Origin: Capsicum annuum
Lineage: Eukaryota > Streptophyta > Magnoliopsida > Solanales > Solanaceae
Assembly (NCBI RefSeq): GCF_002878395.1
Contig: NW_025855744.1
Coordinates: 1,344,994 to 1,408,993 of the forward strand
Direction: 5' to 3'
Length of the DNA stretch: 64,000 bases
The translations under genes and the position numbers were made by a program. The notes below the pieces were generated by a model that was not told the origin of the DNA, made no database searches, and was given only the letters and a program-made list of their open reading frames with translations. Below, in pieces: positions 12,779 through 24,200 of this stretch (the stretch's first letter is position 1; each line of letters opens with the position of its first letter).

Positions 12779-14128
12779 TGTCACGACCTAAAAATGAGGT
12801 TATTATGGAACCTACCTTGTACTAACCTACTAGGTAAGCCTAAAATTAAAAAGGAAATAATTGTGGAAATATTGATAATTAAGAGAATATAGTACGAGAC
12901 TTTATAATTAAGTCAAACAAACTATGATATCAAGAAAATCTCAAAATCCCCCTAAAACTAGTCTCATGAGTAATTAGTAACTCTAATTGTCATCAAAATG
13001 TAGAATACAAATAATTGTGTTTCTCATAATTGAAATAAAGAAAACATAATAAAGAGAAAATCTAGAACATGCTCCAAATGAAGAGTTCACTACGACTTGA
13101 AAATACTCTCAACTTTACACTAAATCAAGATCCACTAGTAGCACCTAAACTGGGATCTACACCAAAAGAGTGCAGAAAGTAGAAGTGACTACGGTCTACT
13201 TGTACTCAGTAGGCATAGTATACTGACAAATTAAAGTAGATAGCTAATCATCTAAATAAAACTATGAGAAAAACTTCCACCTCCATATAGAAAAGTTCCA
13301 ATGGAGGCTAAATCGTACATGTTACTAATAATTTAAATCAATATCAACATATAAATTTAATATGAACACCATATATAAAGATGTATAAAATCACATATCA
13401 TACACATATAAGATATGAAATATGGTGTAATCTTAATGATATAGTATGTAATTCAATATTCAATACTCACCTCGTATGCACTCTCCAAGCCTAAGCTTAC
13501 AAGAGAGGACCCATGGGGGACTTGCAATATGTAAACTAATCATAAATATATCAATCTACCTTGCCAACACTTCCTTAGGCTAAGGGATCTTATATAGTAG
13601 TACATTTCTTTTGTAAAGAAATCAAGATTAATTATTGTTCCAGATTTATGAACAAACAAATTATAGATATGCAAGATCACGTCAGACATAATAATTTATC
13701 ACAACTATCTTGATAATTTACAATTGATGCTCCAATCTAGATGATTTAATAATCATGATATAAGTCAAAATATGCTGCAAAGCAACACAAATCCTTTCAA
13801 GGGTAACACAATAACTAAAAAAAGTAAATAAGACACAGATAATGTTGAATACAGTACCTCACAAAAGTATCACTTACATAATAATATCTCAATACACTAA
13901 TAGTACTAAAAAGGACCAATACTAGCCCTACACAGGAAACACAATAGTAATAATTAACTTTGAACAGTTAATTATCAAGGTATTCCCCAACCCATAGCTT
14001 ACATTAAATAAAAATTTAACTACCAATCTAGTTTGAAAGAAGCTAATCCATAACCAACCACAAAAGAAAAAAGCTCAAGACTGAACCCTTCAACTAGAAG
14101 GCTTTCCCTTCTTTAGGACATCAAAACA
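12779..14128 (-). repeat. G3 5' LTR (about 1.35 kb)
   Basis: Starts TGTCACGACC on the plus strand next to the PBS. The far end is inferred: sequence belonging to G0 begins shortly before 14155, and TCAAAACA at 14121-14128 or GGACA at 14120 would supply the terminal CA. No second copy is visible in the window, so the length is approximate. No ORFs of note. Confidence 0.55.
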
Positions 14129-14172
14129 AACTTAATATAGGATTAGGTTGTGATAAAATTGGTATCAAATAA
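14129..14172 (+). promoter_or_regulatory. G0 5' LTR stub and primer-binding site
   Basis: AGGTTGTGATA at 14145-14155 matches the G0 3' LTR end AGGTTGTGACA (57514-57524). It is followed by TGGTATCAAATAA at 14160-14172, a decayed initiator-Met-type PBS. Confidence 0.6.
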
Positions 14173-14447
14173 TTTGGTTTAAAGTGTCCTAGGCTTTATA
14201 AAAGTCTCTTTAAGTTGATTCATGTTCTAGGGTATGAAGCACACCATACTTCTAAAGGAGAGACAACAAATTACTTTAGGAAAGTCTCACTTTTTTCATG
14301 TTCATATCATGTAATAGAGTGTAAAATCTATTTAATATTTTATTAATATATTCTATATGTTTATAAAATATACCTTCCATAAGATAAAATAGATGAAGGA
14401 ACAATAATAAAAAAAAAAATAGCAAGTCACACTAGCTCTAACAAACC
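14173..14447 (+). other. G0 untranslated leader
   Basis: Wording such as TATGAAGCACACCATACTTC and the TTAGGAAAGTCTCACTT block resembles the leader of Solanaceae Ty3 elements between PBS and gag. There is no ORF, and an AT-rich patch with poly-A lies near 14400. Confidence 0.5.
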
Positions 14448-14715
14448 CTCTGAATGAGCAAGTCACTCATACTGAATTCAAGGCTACTTTCCAAGTTCTT
14501 TCCTACTCTATGACCAACCATGTAAATTAACAAGCTATTACCCCTACTTATCCTAATAGGAATTTAGCTAGTATGAGAGTCCAAGACTTTACTCAACTAA
14601 ATTCTCCGGAGTTTTATAGTTCAAAGGTGGAGAAAAATCAATAAGAACTTTATTGATGAGGTTTAGGAGATCACTAGAATTATTGGCATTTCTCCCAATT
14701 GAGAGTATCTTCCAT
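14448..14715 (+). pseudogene. G0 gag N-terminal remnant
   Basis: One frame reads MTNHVN at about 14511, then NRNLASMRVQDF, LNSPEFYSSKVEKN and, after a frameshift, FIDEV. This is the conserved N-terminal block of Ty3 gag in this plant group. Stops at former Gln codons (N*QAI, NQ*EL) break it. Capsid and zinc knuckle are absent, and the sequence passes directly into integrase. Confidence 0.7.
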
Positions 14716-14734
14716 CCTCATGGATAGGTCAATG

Positions 14735-14910
14735 TGTGAAAAAAGATAGCAATCCTATTTTTCTTAAGTTACAAAAATTATCCAAATCCAAAAAGTTAAG
14801 GTGTTCTCCCTAGAGGGAGATGGTGCTCTTCGTTGTAAGGACTGATTATGTATTCCAGATATAGAAGACTTGTGATGATGGATGTTGACAGAAGCTTTGA
14901 ACTCTTAATA
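14735..14910 (+). pseudogene. G0 integrase, N-terminal zinc-binding region, first half
   Basis: Reads approximately KKDSNP, LKLQKLSKSKK, LEGDGALRC, LCIPDIEDL and TEALNS with several stops and shifts, matching the linker and start of the HHCC domain of Ty3 integrases. It stops at 14910, where the G2 LTR begins, and continues at 53908. Confidence 0.7.
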
Positions 14911-17675
14911 TTTAATATCCCTTCAGGTTATTTTCCATATTTTTGCTTATTTTCACTATTATATCTTGCCGATAGTTGCCCTAAATCATTTAAGACTTAC
15001 TAGGAATGACAGTTCAATTAATGGATAGTTCGTCTGATTTTTAAAGCCAATTTCCTATTTTGAAGTCTTTGTTGATGTTAAATGGCCACCGAATGAAAAC
15101 ATCATCAAAACAATCTTGTATACAAATTCTAACTATTCCAATAGATACAGAATATCAATTTTAGGATAGGAGGACTCTTGATTTGGGTCTCGAGGCACCC
15201 GAGCTTATTTCAACCTATTGGTCAAAAAGTTAATAAACTAGTAATTTTGGTGTAATACCCATTTTTTGTTGAAATGACCTTGGATGGAAATTTAGACTAT
15301 GCCATGAGTCTATAACATCGAATTTGATAGGGTAGCATCATCTATTTGCATATACAGGATTCTAGATGAATCCCAAGGAGTTGGCAGAGACTTGGAGCTG
15401 TGTTGGGGCACTTACTAATAGAGAGACATGGGTCCCGATCACGATACCATTGGTAGAGCACCATATCCTTTGATCATGGTGTAATCTATCACGATAGTGA
15501 CTCACCTGACAGCCACCGTATCTTGCGATCATAATAGTTGGGTCGCAATAGTGACTCTTGAGCACCTGGGAAGGGTATAAATATCCCTTTTTTAGACCTT
15601 TTTTTCCATTCTTCGTCCATTTCCAAGAGAATTAAACACTATACATTTGGTAAATCTTGGGATTAGAGCTTATGGGTGATTTGGGAAACTTGGATGATAA
15701 TTATTTTGAGATTCTTCTTCAAAATTGAGGTATAACTTGGTGGCACAATTTTTGCACCAATATAGCTCAAATTTCACCTATTTTTTAAGGAATCACTCAT
15801 TGAGCATAGGGTAATATTAGGTTGATTTCAAAAATATTATTTCTATAAATGGGATCCACATGGAATTTCTGAGTAATTTTGAACTCAAAGCATAATAATA
15901 AAATATAGGTATCATTGTTCTCATTTTGATAAGTAGATTGTGATTTTGATAGCTTATCACCTTGCAAAAGCTTCTCAAAAGGTAAAATCAGTGATTTAGT
16001 CAATTCTTTGAGCTTTCTTCAATGTCCAGGTAGGCTAGATTTACCCCCTTAATAGATTTAGCTAATTCATAGTATGTTTATGATATTATGTTAGATTTGG
16101 AATTGGTATTAGGTTTTGGTGTGATGAATTGCAATACTTTGGTTAGTTGGACCGATTAAGCTATCCAAAAATTGTAATTTAGGCGTAACTAATCTAGTGA
16201 TTCATGTCTTAGGTAAATTCCTATTTTAAGGTCAATTGAGGATTTTTTTGATAGTTTAAAGTGGATTTAGAAACCCTAGTCTAGTTTGGGGTAAAAATTT
16301 GCCTTGTGATGGATTTTGAGGATTTAGAAGTATGCCTTTTTACCCACCTTAGGCCAAGATTTGTGTTAGCTATTGAAAACCTTTTGTATGCTTGTTGTAC
16401 TCCTTGGAAATGCTTATTGAGACATTATTGATAAACTTGGGCATTTTATGGTTATGATGGGTTGGCATTGAGAGTTCACGCATAGTGGTTATGCTAGTGA
16501 TCATGCTTATTAATTATGCTAGTGAGTAGTGATTATGTCATTGATCATAATAGAGATTATGCTAGTTACTGTGATATGATGGTATATGGTTACTAGTTTG
16601 AGATTCGCTATTGATTATATAATTATTGATTTGAGTCCAAATATTGATGATGATATTGATGACGTATATACTTTATTTAAGTTCGAAAGGTGATTATGAC
16701 ATTTCTCACACTTATATATACCCAGTTCAAGTCCGAAGGATGATTATATTTGGATTACTTACTTACTAGTTTAAGTTTGGGAAATTTACTATGATATTGA
16801 TCATGATATTGATGATATGACATTAAGGACTTTGGGGTATAATAATTAAGAATGGGGATACTGGCTAAGTCTATGAGGAAGAAAATATTTATAATGAGGT
16901 ATGATATGGATAAGATTCTAATTATACTCATAGAATTGGTAAAAGATGGTGTTTTTAGTTATACTATCTTTGAGTGTACCCTCCAAGCTTATGGGGGATT
17001 GCGTTGGGTTATTTACTTTTCTATATTTATTGTCTTATGGGCCCCAATTTCATTGTTATAATTGCATGCGTTTTATGTTATCACTTCGATTTAGTTAATT
17101 ATTGTGTACAGTGATGCCGGAGTTATTTCAAATTCACTTTATTACCTTGACTTAGTTATGTCATCTTTCATTATATCATATTTATATATCATTTATCTTA
17201 GTTGGTCGATGATGCCTACTGAGTACCCATGGTTGTGGTACTCATACTAAACTTCTGTACCTCTTTGGTGAAGATCTGAGTACTAGTTGATGTTATTAAT
17301 TCGATGATTATATTGTGGTTGATTCAGATATAGGATTAGCTCTTCGAGTTGGAGTTGCCCCATTTTCTTCTATCTTATTTATGTCAAGTCTTTTGGTTTG
17401 AGATAGAGTTTATTGGATATTTAGAACTTAGGTTGTATTTATAGTAGATCTTGTACTGGATCTACCAGGTCGTGGGATGGTTATCTATATTGTTTGTTAC
17501 TTCTTGTCTATTTCTATGGCTTTGCTTACTTATAAGTTGCAATTGTCTATTTTCACCTCTTTTTGGGCCTTTTCCACCAAGTTAGGACATTGTGAATAGC
17601 TTCGGGGTATTATTTTTCTTGTCTACTAGTGGGATTTAGTAGATTCCATCATGAATCATAAATCATGTCATGACG
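14911..17675 (+). repeat. G2 5' LTR (about 2.77 kb)
   Basis: Starts TTTAATATCCCTTCAGG, the decayed counterpart of TGTAACAACCCTTGAGG at 51177, and ends TCATGACG, counterpart of the usual TGACA, just before the PBS. Colinear by eye with 51177-53902 over its whole length, with many scattered differences. The short ORFs inside it (15362-17061) are chance. Confidence 0.85.
15576..15583 (+). promoter_or_regulatory. TATA box of the G2 5' LTR
   Basis: GGGTATAAATAT directly after a block rich in CACGATAGTGACTC-type words. The same TATAAATA is kept in the 3' LTR at 51829-51836, which supports it as the LTR promoter. Confidence 0.6.
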
Positions 17676-17678
17676 AAT

Positions 17679-17691
17679 TTGAATCAGAGCC
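17679..17691 (+). promoter_or_regulatory. G2 primer-binding site, mutated
   Basis: TTGAATCAGAGCC differs at three bases from the initiator-Met-type PBS and lies 3 bases after the LTR. Confidence 0.65.
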
Positions 17692-17880
17692 AAGGCTTTA
17701 CTAGTATTATTGGTACAAGAGAAATTGTCTAGTAGTGTCCTGTGAATCAAAATGATGACGTTAGTTTCTTATCTTTGGTAGGCTATAGGACATTCTTAGG
17801 AGTTTTTCACTTCTTTTACTCATTTTATGCTAAGTGTCAGAGTTAGTTTTTAAAGTTTCCTTGGTTTCACTCTTTTACCA
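17692..17880 (+). other. G2 untranslated leader
   Basis: About 190 bases between PBS and the gag ATG, AT-rich, with no ORF. Confidence 0.55.
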
Positions 17881-19326
17881 ATGGTAAAGACACATGTTAT
17901 TGCTATACGAGACGAGGGTCCTGAGGCCAAGCCTAGGGATCCTATTACTATTCATGGATAACCCAAAGGTCATGGATAGCCTTTAGATGTGTCCCCAATA
18001 AGGGGATAGGATTAAGGGCCTCCATCAGGCCCTATTCCTTCTCGTGAGCCATAGGTTCTTCCACCCCAACTAGCGGTGGGTCAGGGACTAGCCCAGGCTC
18101 TACTTCGGTTTATTTCTTCTTTAACGCTCAAAGATACTTTTATTTATATTTTGGTATTAGTTGGTGGTGCATCGTCCGATGGTGCACATTCTATAGATCA
18201 GAATAGTACGGAGGTGAGAGCGTAGCCTGTTGTTGTAGCTCCTAGAGTTGAGATCCCTCCTGCATAGATAGTTGCTCAGCCACTACTTGCTCAACCTGAT
18301 GTTTGTCGAGGAGTAGAAGATGTTTAGTAGGTTCTTAAGATTGGATCTACCTAGATTTTTTGGTGCATCGAGAGAGGATGCATATGAGTTTATGATTTCT
18401 TGTGAGGATAGGCTTCGTGATTTAGGCCTACTGGAGACTCATGGTGTAAATTACATTACCTTTCAGCTAGACTTGGAAGCTTGACATTGGTGTAGGTCAT
18501 CTTGATTCAATGCCAACTGGATCTTCTTCTTTGAGGTTATTTTCGTAGAGAACTACATGTCTTGCAGCCTTAGGGATAGTTTGAGGGTTCTGTTCTCGAG
18601 ATTAGAGTAGGGTTCCATGATTTTTGTGGAGTATGAGGCTCTTTTTCATGAGTTATCTAGGCATGCTACTTTTATTCTGACTACTGAGCATGAGAGAGTT
18701 TGTTTCTTTGTTCGAAGGTTAAGACTTCTTCTTCATATGTCTACTCAAAGTTTTGTTGTTTTGGTTAGATCTTTTGTTAAGGTTTTTGATCACACTCAGG
18801 TGATGAAGGAGATGCATTATAACGCCCAAAGAGGTAGTGATAAGAGACCTCGATATTAGGGTAGTTTCAGTAGGAGTCATTGTAGCTCCCAGTTCTAAGG
18901 CAGTTGTTCTCATAGTAGGTACCCTCCACATCAGTCATGTTAGCCTCAAAGTTAGCCCAGTAGATCTGTTCAGGAAGTGCTTCAAATTATTGATGGAGGT
19001 TATTCTAGTATTTGTGACCCCTCTATTTAGGGTAGTGGTTGTCCTTTGATGGTTTTTCCCTCTGGTTATTCTAGTGGAGTTAGTTACTCTAGATTAGTTA
19101 GATAGTCTAGTTCTGGTTTAGTTCATGGGACATATTATAGATGTGGAGGTCGTGGTCATTATTTGTGTGATTGCCCTAGTTGTGGTCCGATTGTTGCCTT
19201 AGCTCAGAGTATTTCCCCTATTATAACAGTTTATCCCTCAACAAGAGGTGGTTTACATGGTCATAGAAGTGGTCCCTAGGGTGCTTGAGGTGGCTCACGG
19301 GCGGGTAGGATGGAATCGATCACGAG
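17881..19326 (+). pseudogene. G2 gag (decayed)
   Basis: The chosen start at 17881 reads MVKTHVIAIRDEG, a common start for this plant Ty3 gag type. The capsid end is clearest at 18617-18859, an open stretch reading YEALFHELSRHA and, later, MHYNAQRGSDKRPRY. A zinc knuckle follows at about 19135-19185 as YYRCGGRGHYLCDCP. The spacing is right, but the first Cys is replaced by Tyr (TAT for TGT). Many stops, mostly TAG and TGA, make it non-functional. Gag would package the RNA into virus-like particles. Confidence 0.8.
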
Positions 19327-19344
19327 CCTAGCCAAGTGGTGGGC

Positions 19345-19725
19345 GTGATTAGTTGTATGTAGTATTTGCTAGACTCAAGGCTAAGTCATTGGATATTGTT
19401 GTCACAGGTACAATTTTGGTGTCCCGTGAGTCAGCCGTTGCTTTATTTGACCCAAGATCCTCTTATTCTTGGGTGTCTGCTTATTATGCTCCATGGTTAG
19501 AGGTATTTTGGGATTTATTATCCATGCCATTGTGTGTATCTACTCCCGTGGGTGTCTTTAGTAGTTGATCGAGTTTTTAGATAATGTGTTGTGACTGTTA
19601 GAGATGTTGATACTCATGCTGATATTATTATATTGGATATCATGGATTTTGATATGATTCTGGGCATGGACTAGTTATCCCACTATCATACGATCATGGA
19701 CTATTTTACCAAGATCGTTACCTTA
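19345..19725 (+). pseudogene. G2 aspartic protease (decayed)
   Basis: Reads YVVFARLKAKSLDIVVTGTI, then ALFDPRSSYSWVS in place of the usual LFDxGSTxS active-site motif: the Asp is kept but Gly is Arg. After stops and a shift it reads MDFDMILGMD, then SHYH and TKIVTLA just before the Athila-A insertion. The frame resumes after the insert at 29224. The active-site change and the stops rule out activity. Confidence 0.8.
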
Positions 19726-19730
19726 GCCAT
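19726..19730 (+). repeat. Target-site duplication of Athila-A, left copy
   Basis: GCCAT, identical to 29219-29223. The inserted sequence between them begins TG and ends CA. Removing the insert plus one copy rejoins the protease-RT linker of G2. Confidence 0.9.
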
Positions 19731-21082
19731 TGATAACACTAAAACTTATATTCAAGTTTAGATGTAAGGCGTACTTTGTCTATATGATTACTCAACTAGA
19801 GTCGGGGTCGAATCCACGAGGAGTGTAAACTTAGATTTCAAAGACTATGTTTGTTGGAAGTTAACAAGACGTTAACCCATAGTGTAATATTAAATAAAAA
19901 GAAAAATTAAATTGGGGGATTTGTTTGAACAATGTTAAACACAACTAAAATCAAACACTATTGTGAGAATTATAGATTTAGGAGTGTTACCAAATCGAGA
20001 GAAACCTTGGGGATTTGTTATCCTAGGTGGGAAGTATGCATGGGTTATCAACAATTAGTCCAAGTTTAGTTCAGGGTTTTGGATAGGCTAGATTTAAGGT
20101 CTTGGTGTTAATCTTTCAATAAATCACCAAACCTCACACATGGGTACTTTTGAACACCTCACAAGTATATCAAATCTACCAATCCACTACCTTAATTAAC
20201 ACCCTTATTTCTAAGATGGTGCTATTAAATGAGCTACCTCAAATAACACCCATATTTTTAAGATGATGCAATTCAATGAGCTAACTCAAGTTATTGTTCA
20301 CAATTACTCCTCACCCAATCTCTTTTTCAAGGATGATATGGGATCCAAGGCAATTGGATTTTTCACTCATATGTCTCAATTCAAACATGGAGCAAAAGCA
20401 AAACCCATCACAATTAATGAATTAATTGGACTAACAATCAACACCCACACATTATTCACCACCTAATCAAACATAACCCCAAGAGATAAGTTTAGCTACT
20501 CATGGAATTAATCCGTCATAAGCAAAGCAAGTGCAAACCCAAACTTCAATTTCAATCAAACGCTAAAATCTCTCTTGGAAAACACTAGCAATTGTTTTCA
20601 TTTGACAATTATGTATTTTTTTCTCTCAAAAACTAGAAAATTGGATTCTAAAAATGTGAAGGGTTGAGCCTTTTGTATTTTGTGACTGAGCGATGTGAAA
20701 TTATAAGTTAGTCCCTGAAATTTGCCTGACCAGTCGCGATCGCGACTCCGTAATTGCATTCTTATGTCGTGGTCATGGGGCATCGGCTTGTGATTGTATT
20801 ACTTCCATCTATTAAGATCTATTCCAATCTTGACTCTCAGATTTCGATCACAGCATCTAAGGGTCGTATTATGGGGTTTGATTTTTGCCTTTGTCCATTT
20901 TTGATCGCTTGCTTTCCTTTCCAGCTTTTCCTTTACTTTTTTTTTTCACCAAATTTCCCTCTAAAATCATAAAAACTGGGAATTAGCGCTTTTTACATAT
21001 AACTAGCCTCATATATTCAATTAACTCACCATAGTGTGCAAAAAGTGAGATGCAAATGAGTGACAAAATTGTCACTCATCTA
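19731..21082 (-). repeat. Athila-A 3' LTR (left)
   Basis: Shares order and most bases with 27808-29218, for example ATTCAAGTTTAGATGTAAGG near the start and GCAAATGAGTGACAAAATT near the end. The terminal CA has become TA. It keeps a 16-base perfect palindrome, AGTCGCGATCGCGACT, at 20732-20747 that is destroyed in the other LTR. Confidence 0.87.
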
Positions 21083-21094
21083 CACCCCCAACTT
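21083..21094 (-). promoter_or_regulatory. Athila-A polypurine tract
   Basis: The minus strand reads AAGTTGGGGGTG directly before the 3' LTR, preceded by TTGAGGACAAGCAA, the usual wording at the 3' end of Athila elements. Confidence 0.8.
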
Positions 21095-22899
21095 AAAGAC
21101 TTTGCTTGTCCTCAAGCAACACTACTTCACATTAAATGAGATTACTTACCCTTGAAGCTCACACTATTCAATCAATGGTGAACATGATTTTGAACTCGAT
21201 TAGCACTAACAATTAGTCAAAATGCATGTGAAGTACTAACTAAACAAGCCCCTCAAATTAAATCACATTTTCAAAGATGCAAGGAAATTTCAAGAATAAT
21301 TAAGCAACAATAACTAATTCTCGAAAAATGAGTCTCCATTAATAGTAAATCAAATATGCTCATTTTCCTTTCTTTCAAAAGATGTTAACTTTATCAATCT
21401 ATCTTATTCCATATGCCTCCATGAAAAAAATTCCCAACACAGCAAATTTTAACATACAACAGGGGACGAATGTGCAAGGACTCACACTCACAGAGAATTT
21501 CCTAGTGCAAACAAGTATCATGCCATAAGCTTGCCCTTATTTTTTATCTCTACAAACTCAAAGATACTAGGTTGGAGATCTCGAAGGACTTTTTCAAGCT
21601 TGTAGAGTTGGTTTAGGGAAGGAGGATAAACATTTAGGATAAAAGTGACTATGCCCTCCTTGAACACCACATAAAACTAATTAGCTCAAACATGGATTAT
21701 TGGCCACTCCATTCATTTCTAGACCACACATGTGCCTACTTTTTCACATTAGTGCACCCATCTTTTAAAAACTATTTCTTATCATTCTTTTTTTTTTTTT
21801 GCAATTTCATGCTCTTCTTTATTTCATTGATTTATTTCTTTTTCTCTTTCATGTTCCATCATGGATTTATTTTTAGGCACTCATTTACAGATCCATGGCC
21901 ATGATCACTTTTTTCGAGTTCCACTACACTCCCAACTTAGGTTTTTATCCTCAAGTTGCCAATTTCAAAATAAAGGAGAGTAGGATTTAAAAGACGTATA
22001 ACTTTCAAATGGTTTGAGGCTTGTAACATGGTTTCCAAAGAAAGGTTATTAGGCTTAAAATGGGTGACTAGGGATATTATTCATACATAGATAGTCTTTT
22101 TAGGCTAAAGTGGCTTTCAACAATCACAAATACGGCCCAAGATCATTTCACTAACCACGTGTAATCAAGATTAGCTTTGGAAGACCAACATGGAAAGTTC
22201 TAGATGACACAAGTAAGCACGAGAATCAACAGACTAGTGCTCACCACACATGGATTACAAACTATTCTAGAAATATCGATTACATTTCCTACTCAAGTAC
22301 ATAAGGAGACAGTTATCGCATTAGAACAAACTAAAGAATTTGGAGTGACAAAAAGAAGCAAAGCATTGTTACAAAATTGTTCAATTCCATGCCCTTGATT
22401 TTTACATAAACAAAATTTGAACGAAGGGGTGTGCTCATTTTGCACTTCACCAAGTAAGATTTAACTAGCACCAGCACCAAGCAAGCCACCATTTTGTATT
22501 TGGGATTTAATTAGGGTAGTACTTAAGGCTACTCTTAATTTGACATAGTTATGATGTCAATCCCAATTTGTACTGTCTCGGGTAGTCAGACTTCCCCTGC
22601 ATCTATGACTCCAACACCTCAACATGATAATTTTACCTTAAGATTGTTGTCACTCAATCTATCATAGGGAAAGGATCATCCAACATCACTATCAAAAAGG
22701 AAAATAAATATCTAGAAATAAAAAACAAATTGACTAATCCAAAAAATATAGGTACCATCAGGATGCCCAATATTACAACCCAAATCATCCAACTAAAACA
22801 TAAAGCATCCGAATAAACATCTAAATAATATAGACCAAATAAGGGATATAAATACAGTGACACGGGTACCCCCAACCAAAAAGATGCAGTGTCCTCACT
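21095..22899 (-). other. Athila-A 3' non-coding region
   Basis: About 1.8 kb between the env-like ORF and the PPT. I see no protein resemblance on either strand. A poly-T run lies at about 21788-21800. ORFs of 60 to 84 codons here look like chance. Confidence 0.5.
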
Positions 22900-24200
22900 G
22901 CATATCAAGAAAGCATAAGACAGTTTAAGAGTCTCCCTAAAAATACATCAAGGGCTACCAACACTCTCTATCTCCTCATTGGCATCATCAAAATCTAGCT
23001 TCTCATCCTCAAACCACCTAACTGGAATCTCATCATCAGCATCTTCTCTATGAAGGAAAGTCTTCTCTTAGCTTCAAGACCTTTCTCAAGCCCTTTACCC
23101 CTTTCCATATCCGGGTGAAGAACTTGTTTTACCTTTTCTCCCTCATCTTCATCTTACTATGAGACTTACTTAGCTTTTGGTGTGATTGGTCCAAAGATAT
23201 GTAGGTCTTCTCTATCCGGGAAATGATGGCTCCTTGTGTTATATTTTCCTTGAGGAGCCTATCATAATAACTTTAGGAGACATAGGAGGAACAATCGATA
23301 GAGGACTTTTTTGGCCTTATAGGAAAGTTAGACACCAGCTCTCACACTATCCGCATCTATCTCGAAAGCTCCCTGAATGACCCTACTGAGGATGTCCTAT
23401 AAGAATCAAGATCATCATCTACCAACTTACCTAAATCAGTCTTCTTATTTTTGCTCTTTGAAGATGCACCCTCACCACGCTTCTTTAATAGGTAAATAGG
23501 TGTCTTTGGAGATGTCCAATTGTCCCTAAAATATTGTTCAACCTTGTCTGAACTCCCAAAATGTATAATTGGGCTGCCTTTATTCTTGTAATATCTGAAC
23601 TCCCAAAACGCAAAACGACCAACATTCAAAGGGATGTTGCCTATGAGGCAAACTATCATTTGGGCTCGCATAATTGGGATGTTTTTCATATTGGTGGTCA
23701 GAGAGACACGGCTAAATATCATGTTCAATCAAATCTAAGCTTTGGCTGTGAGCTCATTCAAGGTGATCTCTGTCTTTGTGGCATCCCATGGGACTTCTCT
23801 TCTTAGGCACAGCTATGAGACTAACCAACTCCTCGAGGCATAATATTTTGTCTCAAACTCCCTTGGGTCGCCATCCGGCAACCACTTTGTCCCAAATTCT
23901 CATGACTAGGTCAGAGAGATTTACGAATTCAAGGTTAGCGTAAAAATCATGCACCCATTTTTCATTGGCTTTCCTAGGATCTAAGGAAAAACAACTCCAG
24001 TATGTTGCCTATAATTGCTAATACAAGGCTGGGAGTTTCTTGGGAACTTGCTCCAAGTAGATGTCTCGCTAAGGGAGTAGCTTTCTCCTGGCAAAGTCCT
24101 CATAGCTGCGAGGAAGTGGTATGGTCAAATTCTGCAATGTTTAGCTCTCTTTTTTGGAAACCTAAAAACAACACACAAGTACTAACCGTCAAGGTCATCA
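22900..24200 (-). pseudogene. Athila-A env-like or putative plant transposon protein ORF (broken)
   Basis: Read in shifting frames, the minus strand gives KWVHDFYANL and FVNLSDLVMRIW near 23960, then an open 123-codon part (23357-23728). That part includes RAQMIVCLIGNIPLNVGRF and SPIIHFGS, then a basic, lysine-rich stretch (KSKNKKTDLGKL). This resembles the C-terminal ORF of Athila elements, which falls in the domain annotated as putative plant transposon protein (Transposase_32). The identification is from recalled wording. Its role is unknown, and no signal peptide or membrane segment is readable. Multiple stops and shifts. Confidence 0.6.

Noticed and set aside
20723..20880. GC-rich block as a host gene promoter or CpG island
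   Set aside because: It sits inside an LTR, is present in decayed form in the partner LTR, and no host gene follows.
21692..21904. Phe-rich 70-codon ORF suggesting a membrane protein
   Set aside because: The hydrophobicity comes from poly-T and AT-rich sequence in the Athila-A 3' non-coding region.
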